Assembly (NCBI RefSeq): GCF_964199755.1
Contig: NC_133900.1
Span: forward strand, 20,933,701-20,997,700
DNA: 64,000 nucleotides
DNA from: Larus michahellis
Lineage: Eukaryota; Chordata; Aves; Charadriiformes; Laridae
Direction of reading: 5' to 3'
Under the pieces are notes generated by a model. It did not search any database and was not told the DNA's origin. It saw only the letters and a program-made list of their open reading frames with translations. The position numbers and the translations under genes are program-made. Below are positions 58,081-64,000 of this stretch, piece after piece (positions within the stretch are counted from its first letter, which is position 1; each line of letters begins with the position of its first letter).

Positions 58081-61000
58081 GGTGGAAGCCGTCAGGCCTT
58101 GAAGATGGGCCGAAGCGAGCTGGTGGGGTCAGCCCCTGGTTGATCGTGGATGAACGTGAAGTTTCCTAGTAAAAGGAACAGTGCTACCCCTCACGTGGGT
58201 ATCTCCCTTGCACTCAGTAGAGAGGTTTTGTTATTCCTTAGCTATTATTTTTAAATAGCTGGGCTAAATTCTGGGATGAACTGTCAAAAAGCTTAAGGCC
58301 ATACCTTCAGAGGAGGCCCTTAGGGCTTCCTCCTTAGGATGATATGTAAGGACTGCCTTACCTATTGAGTACAAAGTGCAGTTCTTCCATCGTACCTTCT
58401 CTGATACAGTGTCTAGTAATGGGGACTCAGGGTGTTTGTCTTAGACATACAAGCTAGAAACAGCGATGGACTCAGGTCCAAGACTGCCAGTGTGGCCTGC
58501 TGCCCTGTCTTTTAAAGACTACCCACAGGGAACAGCAACTGTCTTCACCTGGCACCCCGAGAAATCTGCAGCTGCACGAGAAACGTGCCCAGAGCTAGCT
58601 GAGAGGAAGAGCTGTCAACTGGGGTTTGTCCCAAATCCCCTTCTCTCAGGTGTTCAGTCCACTGAAGAGGTGCAAGCTGAAGTTTTAAATCCTCAGTTCC
58701 CAGTCCTTTCTTGAAGGTACATTGTTGTGTTTTTTCTGCAAATACCTGAAAAAGCTTAGGTCAGTGAGGTTTTGTCAGCTGATGGTGGTATTGTGTGTAG
58801 TAGACTACTGAAGCACATGCTGAGCAAACTGCAAAGCTTGGTTTTAGTTTACTTTTCTGCTTGAGGAACCCATTGGAGGGTCCTCTGATTTTGGGGCTGT
58901 AGTGCCAAACTAAGTAACGTCCTGGGATAGTAACATAGCTTCAACATAAATGCACTGCAAGATGGTAACTAATTTGTATCACCAATGGCATTTTGGAGCA
59001 CTTAGCTGAGAGTGGTGATTCTTTGTGTCTATTACCTACTTCTTGGATTCTTTTTATACTGTTTCATATGAAATATAAAATTTTTTGAAAGCAGACTTAA
59101 ATATGAACGTTAATGAGGACAAAGAGGAAGTATTTTTTGTACTAAAACACTACTAGGTGCCATAATTGAAAGGGCTTTTAATAGAAGAAATAGTGCTTCT
59201 GGGAATGGATTATGGTTTGTGATGTTCGTCATCAGGTTTCTCAGTATTTCTCTTATAAAATGTGGGCATGGTATTTTAACCTGCATATATTAAGGGGCAT
59301 GGAGCATAATACAGATTGGCCTTTCTTAGCAGATACACCAGTTTTTTACTAACAGGATGTGTATGCTCTGAAAGATGGTTGATGTCGATTGGAACAGAAG
59401 GGGGAGCTGTCAACACACCAGGCTAAGAAGAAGGGGCTCAGTACAGACGCATAAATTTTTACTCTTCACAGGAGTTAATGAAGAGTTCTTTTCTCATGAT
59501 CTGGGAGTGGAAAAAGGGTGCTTGGTACTGTAATGATCTTGCACGGTGAAACGCTGGGCAGGAAGAACTCTTTTTGAGACAAACTTTTCTATTAAGGAAC
59601 CAGGTCAGCATTCTCCTAGTTGCATTGATCTTAATTCTTTGCCATTAGTAAGTGACTGCTTCCCTTAAAGCAGCAAGTTTTGTCGGCTTTTTATGATGTC
59701 CTTTATCTCTTTCCGTTAATTGTCTGTAGCATCATCCCTCCAAAGACCTTATTGTTTTTCTGGCCTTCACTTTTATGATATGACTGGAATAACAACACGT
59801 TTGTGTCTTGTAAGTGTGGTAAAATATTGCTCTCTGCTAGTTACACATCTTCATTTGCATAGACAAAGTTAACATTCTTGCTGGGTTACAGTTTAGTTTG
59901 AAAATTATCAAAGTCAAGTGGTTTTGAAAGTAGAGCCAGAAAGATGTTACATTGCCTTTAATGGAGTAGAATCTAACCTATAGAGGAGTAGTCAAGTTTT
60001 TTTGAACCATTCATTTGGAAAAGGAATGGTACAAAAGGGAGACCAGACCTGTTGTATATAATTTCATTATTTAAACTTTGTTGTTTTCCTTGCTGTGAGG
60101 TTCTGCTCATGTTTTGGTTTCTTTTGCTTTGAGTAAAATGCTTTTAAGTGGATCTGGGACTGTTCAGTCATTCCACAAGTATTCTACCAGCACCCTTGTT
60201 CTCAGCTGCGTTTCTGATCTCTCAGTGCTGCTTTCAGCTGCAAGCCATGCTATTTCAACCAAATCCCTCTTGGGTCTTTAACTTTTTTCAAAGGTATTGC
60301 AGCTCCCACTTCTGTTAGTCTGTTCCACTGGTAGGATTTACACTAATTTTACAGTGGTTGTTATTGTTGTAATTACTGTTAGAATATAGCGCAGCTTTTC
60401 TTTGAATTGGCTTCTACCACGAGAAGGTGTGATAAGTATTAAGTACAGGCAGAACTGAGAGGCAAAGGCAAAACAGCTGGTTTAGTCAATTTGTGGGTTT
60501 AATTCTTAGCTACATTGCTTTATTTTCCAAAAATGCTATTTCTGACTATTTTTCTGCTGAAATAACTTCTGAGCTGTGAGTCGTATTGGCATTTTAAAAA
60601 AAAATGAGTGAAGAAAATCAGGAGTTTTTCTGATTTTCCATCACCTGTGCTTAGCATGTTCTTCTTGACATAAATCTTCCTTTAATCTGAGGTACTAAAG
60701 CGTTGTTGGGCAGAGCCCTGAGTGATACGCCTGCTGGCAGACCTCCAAACCTACATCTTACTAACAAACACATCCTTTCTAAGGCTGCTGGTCCCTGTTA
60801 GCTTGCGCTGAGCTTACTCAGGGCTGCCACTGTCTCATTTACTCTCATGTGCTGGCTGTGATGTTTTTTCAGCTGAGCAGCAAGCTGTTCTAAGAAGCTG
60901 AAACAGCGACAAAGGGATTCTCTTTCAGCAGGGTTAGGTTTTGCTCAGTGCCCTGAACTAGGTCAGTGTGTGACTGTGCCAGCCATAGTGCCGGGGCAGG

Positions 61001-64000
61001 GGAAGGGGCAGGACTGCAGAATGGGAGCAAGATTGAGGGTGGGACAGCAGCAGCTCTCTTGGGTGGGCTGATGTTGCTGTGGAATTCCACCCGGTGGTAG
61101 AAAGCAGTGAGATGAGGCTTAAGTGGGGAGAAGAGCACCCTATATTCTTTCCCTTCTGTTACACTATAGAGTTGCCTGTTAAGTCTGCAGTTTCCATACT
61201 TGACTTTAAAACTACCATAAGACCTTTTTGTGTTGTGCCTTATGTAGAATATGTGATAAAGTCCTCTAGCTATGTAGAGAGAGAGTTTCTCACCTTGCCT
61301 GTGTCCTTCAGCTCCTTCATTTAGCCTTTATTATGTCAATGTAGCAATTAAACCTGGTCAACAGCACTTCATGTCTAATGTGAAACACAGCAACATTTCT
61401 GTAACAAATTTGTTTTGATGGGCTAGCTGCCTTCACCTGATGCCAGGCATCATTGATGAATTTTGTTTCTGTAGTTAAGGTGAATTTAAAATGTGAGGGA
61501 ATGTCTTGAAGCTCCATTACCTGACCAGTTTATTTACATTCTGTGCTTTTCTATTCATAGCTTGTCTATTAAAAATGAAATGAATCTTTGTGCAAGTATG
61601 CCCTCAAACAATATTTAGACTCCACCAGTATAGTGAACTGGTGCAGGACCCTTGCACAAAATAAATTTTCACCAATTCTGGAGAAGATATTTGCTTTTCC
61701 CTTTTTTGTTTTTTCAACTATTAGTTCAGGTGTTTGTTTATTTCTTGTTTGATGATCAAATATAGTACTGTTTAAGCTGGCTGAAGCAGACATGACTATT
61801 TATTTCCACCCTCTGTTTCTTCCTCTGTTCATGTGGCTACACAGTGAACCAGATCAAGGAGTTGGTTTTGGCTGGGAAAAAGACGGTTTTCTCGATTAGT
61901 CTGCTCTCTGTATCATTTCACCTTATGAACAGCTTGCTGACTACTTCTGTACCAGGGGAGTGCTCCCAAAAAGTTACTCTGGCTAGGGCAGGCTAGCATC
62001 CAGGATGCAAGGAGCTGCACCGAATTAGCAGTCCAATGTTTGTCAGCTTGTGACCACAAACTTAAGCAGTTCCCCCATGCCTGCCAACTTTCATTGTTGG
62101 AATAAAATACGGAGGTGGCTTGTTATCAAGCTGCACTTTCTCCTTCAGAGGAGGAGGCTCTTGGGAAGTTACATGCAGTCATCTGCTCTTTACTGGATGT
62201 AAAATGGATTGTGGATGAGTGTGTGTGTCAATTGTTGAGAATCCTTAAATGTAAAAAGGAAGTTGTGTGACTCATTAAATAGATCTGGTTTGTGGAGCTG
62301 TGCAACATTAACAGTCATCACTGGTTTGAGTAATTAGGGTGGAAGGTTAGCAAAAATAAGACTTTCAATTTAATTTCAAGGCTAGATTTTTAACCTGAAC
62401 AGTGATGAGAAAAGTTGTGTGAGTGAATTCATGTGCCAGAAGGATGACTGATACATATTGATGTTGGGGGCAAACTAAATAGCTAACAGCATACAAAATA
62501 TGCTGCATGACTATAAAGAAGACAAAATTTGTAGGTAGAGGTAAAATCTTTTTACATTAGCCAATGCAGCTGGAAAAGTGTATGTGCTTTAGGGCACAGG
62601 CCCTGGTTTCTGTGAAGTTCTGTTGCATAGTGTGTAGCATATTTGGGGTTGCGTGGTAGTTAGGAGGTTATAAATAGGAAGTCTTGTGAAGATTATCATG
62701 TTCCTTGCATAAAAGTGGGAGGTAGATGTCATTGTTTAATTTGGCTTCTTTTTCTTTCATGTCGCATAGTCCCCATTAAGAGGGGAGCCAGAGAGTCTTC
62801 GGACTTTCAGCAACTGGGTAACTGCTCCTTCAGTAATTGTCAAGCCAGCAGCATGCCAGTGAAATGATACTTTCCTCTGTCTGATTAAAAAGAAAGTTGA
62901 GTTCCTATTCTGTTGTTGGGTTGAATTTATGACTGCAAGGGTCAGCATCTGCTGTAAGCAGAGCTTGCAAGATGAACTAGTGATGTAATAAATCCTTTGC
63001 TAAGTCTTTTTATCAGAGAGTGAATACATATCTAATCTTGTTCTCCATGCTTAAGTGTTGAAAGAAATGCTAGCTTAAAGTTTTAAAATAGTTTTAAGAC
63101 AGTAATAGGACTCCCTTTGAACAGGGCATGCAAGCCTTCTTTCAACTTTATTGCATGAAGAAAACGTGAAGATTTAGAGGGTCCTTCATCAGTGGAGATG
63201 TCTGATTAGCAACAAGAGTAAAAAGGAACTGAGTAAGAAGGACGATGAAAAATGAAACTATAGTACTCAGAACACAGAAATTGGGAGAAAGAGGGGAAGT
63301 CATCCTCCCTTCCTGTCATTCCGCTTCATTCAGGTGTCACTGTAACCTTCTAAAGGTGACGGAGCTCTCCGAGCCTTCCCCTGGAGAGTAAGGGAGCAAC
63401 AACACATTTCTGAGTAGAAGGTGAACGAGAGCTGTCAAAAGTGCTGTAGCTTGCTTGCAGCTGTGGCAACAGTTTAGCCCATGGTTAGAGCACTGCATAC
63501 GTGTTGGTGCAACGTGTCTTAGACAAGGGTTAGGCAGTGAAAATGGTTATTTTAAATCTGATATCTCTTGGCTGCACTGGCTAATGTTGTGAGCATAGAT
63601 AATTGTCTCTGCTATTGCAATCCGTCTGTGTGTATCTCAAATGATGCAAATCAGCTTTGTCCTTGAACAAAATGGCAGAGGTGCAGTGTTGGCGGGTTGC
63701 AGAAATGTCCGTGCAGGTAGAGCTCAGGTCTTTAATGAGCTTGCTTGTTCAGAACATCTCCTGGTATCTGATTTGTTCTCATTAAAAAGGGCAGAATTTA
63801 CCTCAATTTACATTCTCATTGAGTCAGAAAAGCTAGTAGAAAGCTTGGGTGATAGAAGCCACTTGTCATGCTGTGCCTGTACTTATTAATTTCATGGGTA
63901 TATCGTTAGATGAGACTGAAATGCGTTTGGGTTGCATGGGGTTTGTATCAGTTGTTCCGTAGGGTGATAAGCAGAGTATTATTCTTAGTACAGTCTTGTA
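58081..64000. other. Region upstream of PLK4, no gene recognised
   Basis: Short unrelated ORFs only; no CR1, tRNA or conserved coding exon seen. Human synteny predicts HSPA4L on this side with its 3' end nearest, but no HSPA4L C-terminal coding sequence was found, so the gene should begin farther right. A long HSPA4L 3' UTR inside this stretch cannot be excluded. Confidence 0.5.

Noticed and set aside
57852..58169. 105-aa plus-strand ORF divergent from PLK4
   Set aside because: No homology recognised and the composition is explained by the CpG island; kept only as a possible non-coding transcript.
58466..58714. 82-aa plus-strand ORF
   Set aside because: No domain, no splice partners and no homology recognised.

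Overview
This is vertebrate nuclear DNA, most likely from a bird (a reptile is not excluded). Coding exons are short and separated by GT-AG introns. The two promoters are CpG islands in otherwise AT-rich DNA. The only recognisable transposons are old CR1 LINE pieces, typical of sauropsids. Three protein-coding genes can be followed exon by exon with unbroken reading frames: ABHD18, MFSD8 (CLN7) and PLK4. The order ABHD18 - MFSD8 - PLK4 matches human 4q28 as I remember it. I cannot name the species.

Layout. 1-4508 is the 3' untranslated or downstream region of ABHD18, with no coding exon seen. 4509-22543 on the minus strand is ABHD18 (12 coding exons, 464 aa), with a non-coding first exon ending at 25431. 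25.05-26.11 kb is a CpG island serving as a head-to-head promoter for ABHD18 (leftward) and MFSD8 (rightward). 25705-36749 on the plus strand is MFSD8 (12 exons, 532 aa). 36.75-40.15 kb is the tail-to-tail junction of MFSD8 and PLK4, with facing poly(A) signals. 40149-57604 on the minus strand is PLK4 (16 exons, 972 aa), with its CpG-island promoter at about 57.1-58.1 kb. 58.1-64 kb appears intergenic. HSPA4L, the expected next gene by human synteny, is not seen.

Function. The genes are neighbours but not a pathway. ABHD18 is an alpha/beta-hydrolase with an intact Ser199-Asp409-His436 arrangement. MFSD8 is a 12-helix lysosomal membrane transporter or channel of the MFS family, mutated in human CLN7 disease. 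PLK4 is the master kinase of centriole duplication; its kinase residues, T-loop Thr170 and DSG phosphodegron fall at the same positions as in human.

The window holds no wholly new system. The most notable observations are: an AT-AC (U12-type) intron followed by a 28-nt exon in ABHD18; a 5-codon uORF whose stop overlaps the ABHD18 start; a near-perfect hairpin in an ABHD18 intron and a 20-bp palindrome in its 3' region; a 10-bp minisatellite in PLK4 intron 6 that repeats a splice-donor-like motif about 14 times; a G-quadruplex-type GC-box run and a CLEAR-like E-box in the shared ABHD18/MFSD8 promoter; a shifted glycosylation sequon in MFSD8; and NRF1/CRE/E2F-CHR-like sites at the PLK4 promoter.
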